Source: Haloarchaeobius iranensis
GTDB lineage: Archaea > Halobacteriota > Halobacteria > Halobacteriales > Natrialbaceae
Direction of reading: 5' to 3'
Assembly (NCBI RefSeq): GCF_900103505.1
Contig: NZ_FNIA01000009.1
Coordinates: 1 to 64,000, forward strand
DNA length: 64,000 nucleotides
Position numbers and translations under genes: made by a program. Below the pieces are notes generated by a model. The model did no database searches. It worked only from the letters and a program-made list of their open reading frames with translations, and was not told the DNA's origin. Below, one piece after another: positions 18,238 through 27,381 of the stretch. The first letter of the stretch is position 1. Each line of letters begins with the position of its first letter.

Positions 18238-18666
18238 ATGGTAACCGTAACGCTCCTGTCCGGGCTCGCCGGTGGTCTCGTCGCGACGATACTCATGACC
18301 GTGTTCATGCTGACGCTGGGGGACGACTCCCCGCCGCCGACGGCGGCGCTGTGGGCGAAGTTCGTCGGCAGCGCGGGGCCCGAGGCGTACGTGCCACAGG
18401 GCATGGTCCTGCACCTGCTGTACGGTGTCGGTGCCGGCGCGGCGTTCGCGCTGGCGCTCCCGCTGGTCGTGGGAGAGGTGTCGCTCGCGACGGCCGTCGC
18501 CCTCGCTCTCGCCTACGCCGTCGGGCTCACCATCGTCGGCGCGGTGGTGTGGATGAAGGGCGTCCTCGGGGTGGACCCCGACCGCGCGACGGCGATGCAG
18601 TTCGGGTTCTTCCACCTCGTCTACGGGCTGGTGCTCGGTGGCTTCCTCGGCGCGGGCGTGGTCTGA
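18238..18666 (+). CDS. Small four-helix membrane protein, unrecognised
   Basis: 142 residues with four hydrophobic stretches (about residues 7-27, 58-80, 86-108 and 120-140). A short polar loop DDSPPPTAALWAKFVGSAGP follows the first. No catalytic motif is visible. The C-terminal helix contains FGFFHLVYGLVLGGFLG. Several haloarchaea have small membrane proteins of this layout without known function; no assignment is made. It is divergent from the MFS gene and the bases before ATG 18238 include a TATA-like ggttaatag. Confidence 0.65.
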   Translation: MVTVTLLSGLAGGLVATILMTVFMLTLGDDSPPPTAALWAKFVGSAGPEAYVPQGMVLHLLYGVGAGAAFALALPLVVGEVSLATAVALALAYAVGLTIVGAVVWMKGVLGVDPDRATAMQFGFFHLVYGLVLGGFLGAGVV

Positions 18667-18670
18667 GCGG

Positions 18671-18832
18671 TCACTCGGGGGTGACGCACTCGCCGGCGGG
18701 CGTCGTCGACGACGGCTTCCGTGTCGTCGGTCTGGAGGGCCAGTCGCCGCAGTTCACGCAGGTCGCTGGGTCCGGTTCCGCGTCGGCTATCGCACTGGTA
18801 CTGATGCAATCAGGGGGCAAGAAGCTCCGCAC
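18671..18832 (-). CDS. Possible small Cys-containing protein
   Basis: A 53-codon frame from GTG 18832 whose second half (DPATCVNCGDWPSRP) has strong G/C third positions, unlike the other two frames in this gap. CVNCG resembles half of a zinc knuckle, and one more Cys follows near the end. No ATG start is available, the first third looks less protein-like, and only three Cys fall in the conserved-looking part. This may be a real micro-protein, a remnant of one, or chance. Confidence 0.25.
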   Translation of the reverse strand: MRSFLPPDCISTSAIADAEPDPATCVNCGDWPSRPTTRKPSSTTPAGECVTPE

Positions 18833-18856
18833 CGGAGCCGGTGCAACGCCTGCGTG

Positions 18857-19582
18857 TCACTCCAGCCGCCCCTCCAGCTTCTTCACCCGCGTCGACAGCG
18901 CGAGGAACGTCGCGAGCAGCGTCAGCGCGACCGCCCCGGCGGCGGCGACGCGGTGCGGGCCGGGCGTGTGGACCACGGCGCCGTCGACGAGTTCCTCCGC
19001 GGGGACGAACGTGTGGTGGGGCGTCCCGACGAGCGGGACGAAGTAGTCGACCACGTCGTTGAAGCCGTACCACAGGAGTGCGACGGCGACCGCGCGCACC
19101 GGGAAGTCCGAGATACGGTGCAGGACGAAGCCCTGGAGCACCATCGCGAGGTGGCTCCAGAACAGGAAGTTGTACATCGCCCAGTGGACGTTGAAGTCGG
19201 ACTTGAACGCCAGCAGGACGAAGGGCGTCCACGCGCCGAGTTTGAGACAGCCGAAGAAGGCGAGCGCCGAGAGGTACTCGTTCGGCCGGCCGAGCAGCCA
19301 CGCCGCGAAGGCGAGCGCGATGAACAGCGTCGCGACGGGGCTGTCCGGGACGACCGGCCACGCGACCAGCGGCTCGATGGCGAACTGGCTGGACTCGGCG
19401 ACGAAGCCCGGCGCGAGCGGGTCGAGGCCGTAGTAGTAGAAGCCGAAGGCGGTGCCCAGGACGTTCGTGAGGACGACCAGCCACGCGAACGTGAGCCCGA
19501 GGTCCTCGATTCTCTCGGGGACGGGCGCGAGGTACCGCGGCAGGTCCTCGCGTTCGGGCGGGTCGGCGAATGGCCACTGCAT
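18857..19582 (-). CDS. DUF1405 family membrane protein
   Basis: 241 residues with about seven hydrophobic segments. The layout and blocks such as FGFYYYGLDP near residue 45, KSDFNVHWAMYNFLFWSHL mid-protein and LWYGFNDVVDYF near residue 180 match the DUF1405 family as I recall it, which is found in bacilli and haloarchaea and has no known function. In-frame ATGs upstream (to 19711) would add Arg/Asn-rich sequence unlike the family, so ATG 19582 was chosen. The C-terminus ends in a short basic coil. Confidence 0.8.
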   Translation of the reverse strand: MQWPFADPPEREDLPRYLAPVPERIEDLGLTFAWLVVLTNVLGTAFGFYYYGLDPLAPGFVAESSQFAIEPLVAWPVVPDSPVATLFIALAFAAWLLGRPNEYLSALAFFGCLKLGAWTPFVLLAFKSDFNVHWAMYNFLFWSHLAMVLQGFVLHRISDFPVRAVAVALLWYGFNDVVDYFVPLVGTPHHTFVPAEELVDGAVVHTPGPHRVAAAGAVALTLLATFLALSTRVKKLEGRLE

Positions 19583-20074
19583 CGTTCGCTGTGTCGACCG
19601 GTCCGCTGATAGCCGTGACGGTTCCCGTTCGTGTTCCGTGTTGTTGTTCCTGTCTCGGGGAATGGACTCGTTGACTCGGACAGCCGGAAAGCCCCTTTCA
19701 GTCCCGCCCATCGCGACCGTACGGCTCCTCAGACCTCCCCAGCCGATTCGCTCGCCTCTGCTGCTCCACGGCTCGCTTCGCTCGCCGTTCCGCGTGGAGA
19801 CGCTCCCTGACGGTCGCGTCTCCCTCGCGCTCCGGTTCGCTCATCCCTCGCGCGGAATGGCTCGACACGCTCACTGCGCTCACGGGTCGCTTCGCTCCCC
19901 GTTCGCAGTCGCGGTTCGCACTCGCTGCGCTCGCTCCGAACCGCGCACCGCTCGCGCCGTCTCGCCAGCCGCGTGCCACGTGGACTGTGGAATCCCGATT
20001 CGTTGCAGAAATCTCCAACTCGTTCCGTTCCCGGAAAGACACCGGTTAAGTGGGCCCGAACCTAAACCCGGCAC
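19583..20074. repeat. Gene-free block dense in GCTCGC-type hairpins
   Basis: About 490 bases without a credible gene; a 208-residue plus-strand frame crosses it but is Arg/Ser/His-rich and lacks acidic residues. From about 19740 to 19960 the strand is built of short inverted repeats around GCTCGCTTCGCTCGC-like cores: CTCCACG 19764-19770 with CGTGGAG 19793-19799, GAGACGC 19797-19803 with GCGTCTC 19816-19822, and GCGGTTCG 19911-19918 with CGAACCGC 19937-19944. Haloarchaeal intergenic regions often hold such hairpins; their role is unknown. The last 40 bases carry the pdxS promoter. Confidence 0.7.
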
Positions 20075-20983
20075 ATGACCGAGGAGACTGATTTAGAGGA
20101 GCTCAAGCGCGGGACCGAGCTCGTCAAGCGCGGGTTCGCCCGGATGCAGAAGGGCGGCGTCATCATGGACGTCGTGAACGAGGAGCAGGCGAAGATCGCC
20201 GAGGAGTGCGGCGCGGTGGCGGTCATGGCGCTGGAGGCGGTCCCGGCGGACATCAGAAAGCGCGGCGGCGTCGCGCGGATGGCCGACCCGGCGGACGTGG
20301 CCGACATCGTCGACAGCGTCTCCATCCCGGTGATGGGCAAGTCACGCATCGGTCACCGGAAAGAGGCCGAGATACTGCAGGCCGTCGGCGTGGACATGAT
20401 CGACGAGTCGGAGGTGCTCACGCCCGCCGACGACGCCTACCACATCGACAAGCGCGAGTTCACCGCGCCCTTCGTCTGCGGTGCCCGGAACCTCGGCGAG
20501 GCGCTGCGCCGCATCGACGAAGGCGCGGCGATGATTCGGACGAAGGGCGAGGCCGGGACGGGCGACGTGAACCAGGCCGTCCACCACCAGCGCACCATCA
20601 AGGGTGCCATCCGACAGCTGGAGGGCATGAACTGGGAGGAGCGCGAGAAGTGGGCCCGCGAGCACGAGGCACCGAAGGACCTCGTCCACGAGACCGCCGA
20701 GATGGGCCGGCTCCCGGTCGTCAACTTCGCCGCGGGCGGCATCGCGACGCCCGCGGACGCGGCGCTGATGATGCACCACGAGTGCGACGGCATCTTCGTC
20801 GGCTCGGGCATCTTCGGCGCGGAGAACCCCCGCGAGATGGGCACGGCCATCGTGCAGGCGGTGAACAACTGGGACGACCCGGAGACGCTCGCCGACATCG
20901 CCTCCAACCTGGGCAAGAGCATGAAGGGCGACGCCAACGTCGACCTGCCCGAGGAGGAGAAGATGCAGGGCCGCGGCGTCTGA
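20075..20983 (+). CDS. pdxS: Pyridoxal 5'-phosphate synthase lyase subunit PdxS
   Basis: 302 residues, full family length. PdxS builds vitamin B6 from ribose 5-phosphate, glyceraldehyde 3-phosphate and ammonia supplied by the glutaminase PdxT. Family blocks are [17 protein letters not shown] at the start, [29 protein letters not shown] and [18 protein letters not shown], which hold the Schiff-base lysines and phosphate loops. PdxT is not in the window. A TATA-like cggttaag at 20044 is about 28 bases before the ATG. Confidence 0.97.
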   Translation: MTEETDLEELKRGTELVKRGFARMQKGGVIMDVVNEEQAKIAEECGAVAVMALEAVPADIRKRGGVARMADPADVADIVDSVSIPVMGKSRIGHRKEAEILQAVGVDMIDESEVLTPADDAYHIDKREFTAPFVCGARNLGEALRRIDEGAAMIRTKGEAGTGDVNQAVHHQRTIKGAIRQLEGMNWEEREKWAREHEAPKDLVHETAEMGRLPVVNFAAGGIATPADAALMMHHECDGIFVGSGIFGAENPREMGTAIVQAVNNWDDPETLADIASNLGKSMKGDANVDLPEEEKMQGRGV

Positions 20984-20992
20984 GGTCGGGCC

Positions 20993-21415
20993 TCACTTCT
21001 CGTCGTTCCCGTTCGCCCGGAACCGCGCGAGCAGCCTGCCGAACGGTGGCCCGCTGAGGAGCAGTATCGTGCCGGCCAGCAGGAGGTAGCCGCCGAGCCC
21101 GCCCCAGAGCAGCGCGAACACGAGCGGCGGCGCGACGAACGCACCGGCGACGGCGACGAGCACCGCGGCGGTGACGGCGAGCGGTCTGACGTAGCTGCGC
21201 TCCCAGACCGCGCGAACCCGGCTCGGCTTCGTCGACAGGAGGAGTTCGAGCACCACGATGCCGCCGGCCGCCGCGAGCAGCGTCGGCGTGTGGACGTCGA
21301 CCTCGGCGGCGAAGCCGATGCCGACGACGATGGCGAGCGCGACCGCTGCGAGGACTGCATCGTCGGCCAGGCGCTCCCGACTGGACTGTTCCTCGACCGC
21401 CCCCTTCTCCGTCAT
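20993..21415 (-). CDS. Small four-helix membrane protein
   Basis: 140 residues. A charged start (MTEKGAVEEQSSRERLADD) precedes four hydrophobic segments, with a basic loop TKPSRVRAVWERSY between the second and third. No conserved motif is recognised. The gene starts four bases after the stop of the gene at 21420, so both probably share one transcript. It is convergent with pdxS. It may form a complex with its equally hydrophobic partner, but that is only context. Confidence 0.65.
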   Translation of the reverse strand: MTEKGAVEEQSSRERLADDAVLAAVALAIVVGIGFAAEVDVHTPTLLAAAGGIVVLELLLSTKPSRVRAVWERSYVRPLAVTAAVLVAVAGAFVAPPLVFALLWGGLGGYLLLAGTILLLSGPPFGRLLARFRANGNDEK

Positions 21416-21419
21416 CGGT

Positions 21420-21731
21420 TCACTCGAAGAACCCGGTCAGGATAAAACCCAGTCCGAGGACCCAGCCGCCCGCGACGACACCGACGAGCGCGTAGTGGTA
21501 GACGACCGCGACCGGCGGGAGCGTGGCCGGGTCCGCGGCAGCGACGGCTACCAGCCGCGAGAGCGCCGCCCCGACCGTCGCGGTCTCCAGTGCGATGGCC
21601 GCCCCGCTCAGCGCGGCGACGCCGAACGCGACCGCCGCGAGCGCCCCGCCGAGTCCCTGTGCGAGTCGGCCGTACCACTCTGCGGTGCCCGGCTCGTCGG
21701 CGAACGGCCGCTGCGGACGGCTGGTTGCCAC
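21420..21731 (-). CDS. Small three-helix membrane protein, GTG start
   Basis: About 103 residues. A short polar start (VATSRPQRPFADEPGTAEWY) is followed by three hydrophobic segments. The first is LAQGLGGALAAVAFGVAALS and the last ends GWVLGLGFILTGFFE. GTG 21731 was chosen because a TATA-like tttatatt at about 21756-21763 lies 25-30 bases upstream; the longer frame to 21920 is antisense to thrB and not protein-like. Function unknown. It is followed closely by the four-helix gene at 21415. Confidence 0.6.
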   Translation of the reverse strand: MATSRPQRPFADEPGTAEWYGRLAQGLGGALAAVAFGVAALSGAAIALETATVGAALSRLVAVAAADPATLPPVAVVYHYALVGVVAGGWVLGLGFILTGFFE

Positions 21732-21771
21732 ACTATACCATGACGCGCCTTGGCAATATAAACATCCGGAC

Positions 21772-22653
21772 TCAGCGGAACAGCTCCGCGCCACCACCGA
21801 CGGCGGTCTGGTACGCCCGCGCGTCGATGTCCGCCTCGTCGAAGCCAGAGAGCATCGCCGCGGCGACACGACGCCGGTCCTCGGGTCGGCGGCAGACCGC
21901 GAGGACGCCGGGGCCGGCACCGCTGATTGTCACACCGGTCGCGCCCGCGTCGAGCGCGGCCCGCTTCGCCTCGTCGTAGCCCGTCACGAGCGCTGCGCGG
22001 GCGGGCGTTACCACCGACTCCTGCAGCCCGCGTCCGACCAGCTCGGGGTCGTTCCGGTGCATCCCGGTCGTGAGCGTCGCCGCGCTCCCGACCGTCTCGA
22101 CCATCTCCTCCATCGACACCGTCCCGGGCACGACCTCGCGGGCGTCCCGCGTCGAGACCACGATGTCAGGCAGGCAGACCACCAGCGGGAGTTCGGCGTC
22201 GACCGACGTGACGCCGTCCGCTCGCGCGATGGTGAAGCCGCCGACGATGGACGGCGCGACGTTGTCCGCGTGGGCCGCGCCGGAGACGACCGCCTCGCCC
22301 TCGGCCGCCGCGCGGACCAGCTCCTCGTCTGAGCAGCCGCGGTCGTAGAGCGCGTTCAGCGCGACCGCCGCACCCGCCGCGCTGGCCGCCGACGAACCGA
22401 GGCCCGACGCCGGGCGGACGCCCTTGTCGATCTCGATGCGCGCCGGGGCGTCGAGCTCCCGTGCGACCACGCCGGCGGTGTTCTTCGCCGGGTCCGTCGG
22501 GATGTACTGGCTGCCCGCGCCTGTTACCTCGATGGTGGTCTCGGCGGCCTTCTCGACGCGGACCACGTCCGCCGGTGCCGACAGCGCCAGCCCGAAGACG
22601 TCGAAGCCGCTGCCGAGGTTGGCGCTCGTGGCCGGTGCGCGGACGGTGAGCAT
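21772..22653 (-). CDS. thrB: Homoserine kinase
   Basis: 293 residues, a GHMP-family kinase. It phosphorylates homoserine in threonine synthesis. The start VRAPATSANLGSGFDVFGLA is the family N-terminal block, the ATP loop is PASGLGSSAASAAGAAVA near residue 83, and the C-terminal GHMP motif is GVTISGAGPGVLAV near residue 249. ATG 22653 is set by the first block; the frame upstream to 22761 is Ala/Arg-rich and not used. No other threonine gene is nearby. The downstream 21731 gene appears to have its own promoter. Confidence 0.93.
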   Translation of the reverse strand: MLTVRAPATSANLGSGFDVFGLALSAPADVVRVEKAAETTIEVTGAGSQYIPTDPAKNTAGVVARELDAPARIEIDKGVRPASGLGSSAASAAGAAVALNALYDRGCSDEELVRAAAEGEAVVSGAAHADNVAPSIVGGFTIARADGVTSVDAELPLVVCLPDIVVSTRDAREVVPGTVSMEEMVETVGSAATLTTGMHRNDPELVGRGLQESVVTPARAALVTGYDEAKRAALDAGATGVTISGAGPGVLAVCRRPEDRRRVAAAMLSGFDEADIDARAYQTAVGGGAELFR

Positions 22654-22789
22654 GAACTCCCCTTTCCACAGTGCGGGCAAAAACCTAGCGGACGGGGCCG
22701 AGATTGCGTGCGAGCGCATCGCCCGGGCGCACGGTTCGGCGGCTGCGGCAGCCGTCCTCACCGTCCCGAAACCGCCGTTTCTCCCGGCG

Positions 22790-22808
22790 GTTCACAGTAT
22801 GTGTGAAC
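22790..22808. promoter_or_regulatory. Copy 2 of the 19-base inverted-repeat motif
   Basis: GTTCACAGTATGTGTGAAC, a perfect 7-base inverted repeat (GTTCACA / TGTGAAC) with a 5-base spacer. It lies 137 bases before thrB (minus) and 124 bases before the lipoprotein gene (plus), in a 278-base gap (22654-22931) that otherwise shows nothing. It shares length, spacing and most bases with the motifs at 7552 and 57711. Confidence 0.5.
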
Positions 22809-22931
22809 GTTCGGGACGCGACGGCCGGCGTACTACGGCCGGGCGAGGCCACGCGTTCGCGGTTCACGGTTCGAGTCGAGCCGCGAGCCGGGAGCATCCT
22901 TTTTGCGCCAGCGCGGCGAACGGACTGGACG

Positions 22932-23339
22932 ATGGACCGTCGTCGATTCCTGCGACGAGCCGCCGGCGTCGGGAGCTGCATCGCGCTGGCGGGGTGTGCC
23001 GAGTTCGGGGACCCGCCACGATCCGGTGGCGGCCCCGAGGACCTGCTGGTGACCGGCATCGACGCGAGCCCGCACGGCGAGAACGTGAGCCTCGGCCTGG
23101 ACCTCTACGTGGACCGGACAGTGTCGACGGACCTCGAGGCCGAGGGCGAGGTGACGGTGGACGACCGGACGGCGCGGGCGGAGCGGACGGTCCAGCTCTC
23201 CGGTGAGCGGAAGTACGTCTCCGTCCAGTTACTGTTCAGCGACGTGTCGACCGGGAGCCAGCTCCCGGAGTCGGTGTGGGCCCGGGCGCGAGTCGGGTAC
23301 GGCGGGGAGATGACAGACTGGCACGAGCTCACCATCTGA
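22932..23339 (+). CDS. Small Tat-exported lipoprotein
   Basis: 135 residues. DRRRFLRRAAGVGSC is a twin-arginine signal and LAGC gives the lipidated Cys (about residue 22). The mature part is short and predicted to be beta-rich, with alternating charged and hydrophobic residues (VSLGLDLYVDRTVSTDLE). No family is recognised. A secreted, lipid-anchored beta-sandwich of unknown role is the most that can be said. The start is fixed by the signal sequence; in-frame sequence before it is not used. Confidence 0.75.
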   Translation: MDRRRFLRRAAGVGSCIALAGCAEFGDPPRSGGGPEDLLVTGIDASPHGENVSLGLDLYVDRTVSTDLEAEGEVTVDDRTARAERTVQLSGERKYVSVQLLFSDVSTGSQLPESVWARARVGYGGEMTDWHELTI

Positions 23340-23421
23340 CCTGTTCGTCTCCCAACAACTGTCAGATTCGCGTGAGGTGTCTGACGCAGGTTTATGGTTC
23401 CCGGCGCACGGGGTATGTAAC

Positions 23422-23760
23422 ATGCCGACGAACCGGGTGGAAGACCTCGAGGCCACCGTGGACGAGCTCGAAGCGACCGTTCGCGGACTGACGGAGGAAC
23501 TGGTCGAAACGAAAGAACGCGTTCGCATTCTCGAAGCCGAACTCGAGGAGGAGCGAGCGGCCGACGCGGACGCCGAGTCCGTCGACGAGATGCTCGCACC
23601 CGAGCCCGGCGACGCGACCGGAGACCGCTCCGAAGCGGAACAGGAGGATGTCGAGCAGGCGGCCGCACGCGCCCGGAACGAAGGCGCTAAGGACCACGAC
23701 GCAGAAGGCGGGGACGACACCGAGGACTCCGAGCTCGGCGACGACATCATCGTCGCGTAA
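23422..23760 (+). CDS. Short coiled-coil protein upstream of smc (DUF7518-like)
   Basis: 112 residues. Residues 5-50 (VEDLEATVDELEATVRGLTE and onward) form heptads typical of a coiled coil, followed by an acidic, disordered tail. A small coiled-coil gene of this kind sits just before smc in many haloarchaea, and I recall the name DUF7518 for it. It ends 33 bases before smc and probably shares its transcript, so a role with the SMC complex is plausible, though not shown by sequence. Confidence 0.7.
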   Translation: MPTNRVEDLEATVDELEATVRGLTEELVETKERVRILEAELEEERAADADAESVDEMLAPEPGDATGDRSEAEQEDVEQAAARARNEGAKDHDAEGGDDTEDSELGDDIIVA

Positions 23761-23793
23761 TCCCCCTATCGCGGCCCCCGACGCCTGACCACC

Positions 23794-26700
23794 ATGCACA
23801 TCAAAGAACTCGTTCTGGACAACTTCAAGAGCTTCGGCCGCAAGACGCGAATCCCGTTCTACGAGGATTTCACCGTGGTCACGGGGCCGAACGGCTCTGG
23901 GAAGTCCAACATCATCGACGCGGTGCTGTTCGCGCTGGGACTGGCCCGCACACGGGGTATCCGCGCCGAGAAGCTCACCGACCTCATCTACAACCCCGGC
24001 CACGACGACGGCGACCGCTCCGGGGGCCCGCGCGAGGCCATCGTGGAGGTCGTCCTCGACAACGAGGACCGCACGCTCAGTCGCTCGCAGGTCGTCAACG
24101 CTGCCGGCAGCGACAACGTCGGTGATGTCGACGAGATTCGGGTGAAGCGTCGGGTGAAGGAGACCGAGGACAACTACTACTCGTACTACTACCTCAACGA
24201 CCGCTCGGTCAACCTCTCCGACATCCAGGACCTGCTCGCACAGGCCGGCGTCGCCCCCGAGGGCTACAACGTCGTCATGCAGGGCGACGTGACCGAGATA
24301 ATCAACATGACGCCGCACTCCCGGCGGGAGATCATCGACGAGATAGCCGGGGTCGCGGAGTTCGACGCGAAGAAGGAGGACGCCCTGGAGGAGCTGGAGA
24401 CCGTCCAGGAGCGCATCAACGAGGCCGAGCTGCGCATCGAGGAGAAGCAGGCCCGCCTCGACCAGCTCGAGGACGAACGCCAGACAGCGATGCGATACCG
24501 ACGACTCCGCCGCGAGAAGGAGCAGTACGAGGGCTACCTCAAGGCCGCGGAGCTCGAGGACAAGCGCGAGGAGCGCGACTCCGTCGAGGCGAAGATAGAG
24601 CACACGGAAGCGGAGCTCGAGGAGCTCCAGCGCGACCTCGACCAGAAGCAGGGGACCGTCGTCCGCCTCCAGGAGGACCTGGAGGACCTGAACGCCGAGA
24701 TAGAGCGCAAGGGCGAGGACGAACAGCTCGCCATCAAGCGCGAGATAGAGGGCATCAAAGGCGACATCTCCCGGCTGGAGGACAAGGTCGAGGCGAGCGA
24801 GGAGAGCATCGAGGCCGCCGAGACGAAACGCCGGGAGTCGTTCGTGAAGATCGACCGCAAGCAGGAGGAGGTCGACGACGTCGAGGGCGACATCCGCGAG
24901 ACGAAGGTCGCCAAATCCTCGCTGAAGGCCGACGTGGCCTCGAAACGGGAGGAGCTCGCGGACGTCCAGGCCGAGATCGACGCCATCGACACCGAGTACG
25001 ACGAGCTGAAGAACGACCTCCAGGAGAAGAAGGCCGAGCTCGAGGCCGAGCGCGACGCGGTCAACGAGCTCCAGCGCGAGAAGGACCGCCTCGTCGACGA
25101 ACGCCGCCGCCGCTCGAACGAGGCCAGCGAGATCGACGACGACATCGAGGCACAGCGCGCGGAGATTCCGGACCTCGAGGCCGAGCAGTCCGACCTCGAG
25201 GACGAACTGGAGAAGGCCGAGCAGAACGTCGACTCCATCGCGTCGGTCGTCGAGGACCTCAAGGCCGAGAAGGAGTCGTATCAGGACGACCTCGCGACGG
25301 TCGAGGACGACCTCCAGGCGGAGCAGCAGAAGTACGCCGAGCTGGAGGCGAAGGCCGGTGAGTCCGGCGACTCCTCGTTCGGCCGGTCGGTGACGACGGT
25401 GCTCAACTCGGGCATCGAGGGCGTCCGCGGCGCGGTCGCCCAGCTGGGCAGCGTCACCCCCGACTACGCGACGGCGTGTGAGACCGCCGCCGGCGGCCGG
25501 ATGGCCAACGTCGTCGTGCGCGACGACGTGGTCGGTCAGCAGTGCATCGAGCATCTCAAGTCCCGGAACGCGGGCCGGGCGACGATGCTCCCGATGAACA
25601 AGATGCGGGAGCGGTCGCTCCCGAGCGCGCCGGACGTGCCGGGCGTCGTCGACTTCGCCTACAACCTCATCGACTTCGACGACGAGTATGCGGGCATCTT
25701 CAGCCACGTCGTCGGCGACACGCTCGTCGTCGAGGACCTCGACACCGCCCGGGACATGCAGGGCGACTACCGGCTGGTCACGCTCGACGGCGACCTCGTC
25801 GAGAAGTCGGGCGCGATGACCGGCGGCTCGTCGTCCGGCTCGCGTTACTCCTTCGACTCCTCCGGCGAGGGGCAGCTCAAGCGCGTCGCCGAGCGCATCT
25901 CCGAGCTCGAGGACGAGCGGCAGTCGCTCCGCGACGACATCCAGGCGGTCGAGTCGCGACTGGACGACGCCCGCGACCGCAAGTCCGACGCGGTCGACGA
26001 GGTGCGCGGCATCGAGAGCGACATCGAGAGCACCGAGCGCAAGATAGCCGAGCGAGAGAAGCGCATCGCCGACCTCCAGGACCGCCGTGCGGAGATCGAA
26101 GACGAGCGCGAGTCCGTCGACGAGGAGATGCAGGAGATCGAGGCGGACATCGACGCGACGCAGGGCGAGATCACCGAGCTCGAGAGCGAGGTCGCGGAGA
26201 TCGAGGCCGAGCTCGAGGACTCGCGCATCCCCGAGCTCACCCGGCAGAAGGAGGCCATCCAGGAGGAGATCGACGACATCGAGGACCGGCTGGACGAGCT
26301 CGACGCCGAGCTCAACGAGCTCCAGCTGGAGAAGCAGTACGCCGAGGAGGCCATCGAGGACCTCCACGACGACATCGAGGCCGCCCAGAACGAGAAGGCG
26401 AAACACGAGGAGCGCATCGAGGAGCTGGAGGCACAGGTCGCCGAGAAGGAGGAGACGCTCGAATCGAAGCGCCGCGAGGTGCTCGAACTGGAGAACGAGC
26501 TCTCCGAGCTGAAGGACGAGCGCGAGGAGCTCCGCGAGGAGCTCCAGTCGGCAAAGAGCGAGCGCGACTCGGTGCAGGGGCAGGTCGACGCCGTGCAGTC
26601 GAAGCTCGACTCCTACACGGAGACGCGCGACCAGCTCGACTGGGAGATCGAGTCGCTGGCCGAGGAGGTCGGCGAGTACGACCCCGAAGACGTGCCCGAG

Positions 26701-27381
26701 CACGATGTGGTCGTCGAGATGGTCGACTGCCTCCAGGGCGACATGGAGGCGATGGAGCCGGTGAACATGCTCGCCATCGACGAGTACGACGACGTCCGTG
26801 CCGACCTCGACGAGCTCGAGGACGGGCGGGACACGCTCGTCGAGGAGGGCGATGCAATCCGCGAGCGCATCGACTCCTACGAGGCACAGAAGAGGGAGAC
26901 GTTCATGGACGCCTTCGACGACATCGACGAGCAGTTCCAGGACATCTTCACGCGCCTCTCGAACGGGAGCGGTCGCCTCCACCTGGAGGACGAGGAGGAC
27001 CCGTTCGACGGCGGCCTGACGATGAAGGCCCAGCCCGCGGACAAGCCCATCCAGCGCCTCGACGCGATGTCCGGCGGGGAGAAGTCCCTGACCGCGCTCG
27101 CGTTCATCTTCGCCATCCAGCGCCACAACCCCGCACCGTTCTACGCGCTGGACGAGATCGACGCGTTCCTCGACGCGGTCAACGCAGAGCGCGTCGGCCA
27201 GATGGTCGACGAGCTCGCCGGGCAGGCGCAGTTCGTCGTCGTCAGCCACCGGACCGCGATGCTCGACCGCTCCGAGCGCGCCATCGGCGTGACGATGCAG
27301 GAGGACAACGTCTCTGCGGTGACCGGTATCGACCTGTCCGACGGCGATGCCGGCGACGTGGAGGTGTCCGCCGATGACTGA
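23794..27381 (+). CDS. smc: Chromosome segregation protein SMC
   Basis: 1195 residues. SMC dimers form the ATP-driven arms of the condensin-like complex that organises the chromosome. The Walker A loop GPNGSGKSN is at residues 31-39. Two long coiled coils (about 170-500 and 660-1020) flank a Gly-rich hinge (about 520-640, with TGGSSSGSRYS at its end). The C-terminal head has the signature LDAMSGGEKSLTALAF near residue 1088 and Walker B PFYALDEIDAFLD near residue 1113. All key motifs are intact. It overlaps scpA by eight bases, so the two are coupled. Confidence 0.98.
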   Translation: MHIKELVLDNFKSFGRKTRIPFYEDFTVVTGPNGSGKSNIIDAVLFALGLARTRGIRAEKLTDLIYNPGHDDGDRSGGPREAIVEVVLDNEDRTLSRSQVVNAAGSDNVGDVDEIRVKRRVKETEDNYYSYYYLNDRSVNLSDIQDLLAQAGVAPEGYNVVMQGDVTEIINMTPHSRREIIDEIAGVAEFDAKKEDALEELETVQERINEAELRIEEKQARLDQLEDERQTAMRYRRLRREKEQYEGYLKAAELEDKREERDSVEAKIEHTEAELEELQRDLDQKQGTVVRLQEDLEDLNAEIERKGEDEQLAIKREIEGIKGDISRLEDKVEASEESIEAAETKRRESFVKIDRKQEEVDDVEGDIRETKVAKSSLKADVASKREELADVQAEIDAIDTEYDELKNDLQEKKAELEAERDAVNELQREKDRLVDERRRRSNEASEIDDDIEAQRAEIPDLEAEQSDLEDELEKAEQNVDSIASVVEDLKAEKESYQDDLATVEDDLQAEQQKYAELEAKAGESGDSSFGRSVTTVLNSGIEGVRGAVAQLGSVTPDYATACETAAGGRMANVVVRDDVVGQQCIEHLKSRNAGRATMLPMNKMRERSLPSAPDVPGVVDFAYNLIDFDDEYAGIFSHVVGDTLVVEDLDTARDMQGDYRLVTLDGDLVEKSGAMTGGSSSGSRYSFDSSGEGQLKRVAERISELEDERQSLRDDIQAVESRLDDARDRKSDAVDEVRGIESDIESTERKIAEREKRIADLQDRRAEIEDERESVDEEMQEIEADIDATQGEITELESEVAEIEAELEDSRIPELTRQKEAIQEEIDDIEDRLDELDAELNELQLEKQYAEEAIEDLHDDIEAAQNEKAKHEERIEELEAQVAEKEETLESKRREVLELENELSELKDEREELREELQSAKSERDSVQGQVDAVQSKLDSYTETRDQLDWEIESLAEEVGEYDPEDVPEHDVVVEMVDCLQGDMEAMEPVNMLAIDEYDDVRADLDELEDGRDTLVEEGDAIRERIDSYEAQKRETFMDAFDDIDEQFQDIFTRLSNGSGRLHLEDEEDPFDGGLTMKAQPADKPIQRLDAMSGGEKSLTALAFIFAIQRHNPAPFYALDEIDAFLDAVNAERVGQMVDELAGQAQFVVVSHRTAMLDRSERAIGVTMQEDNVSAVTGIDLSDGDAGDVEVSADD

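Noticed and set aside
19452-20078. A 208-codon plus-strand frame before pdxS
   Set aside because: It overlaps the DUF1405 gene, is Arg/Ser/His-rich, lacks acidic residues and runs through hairpin repeats.
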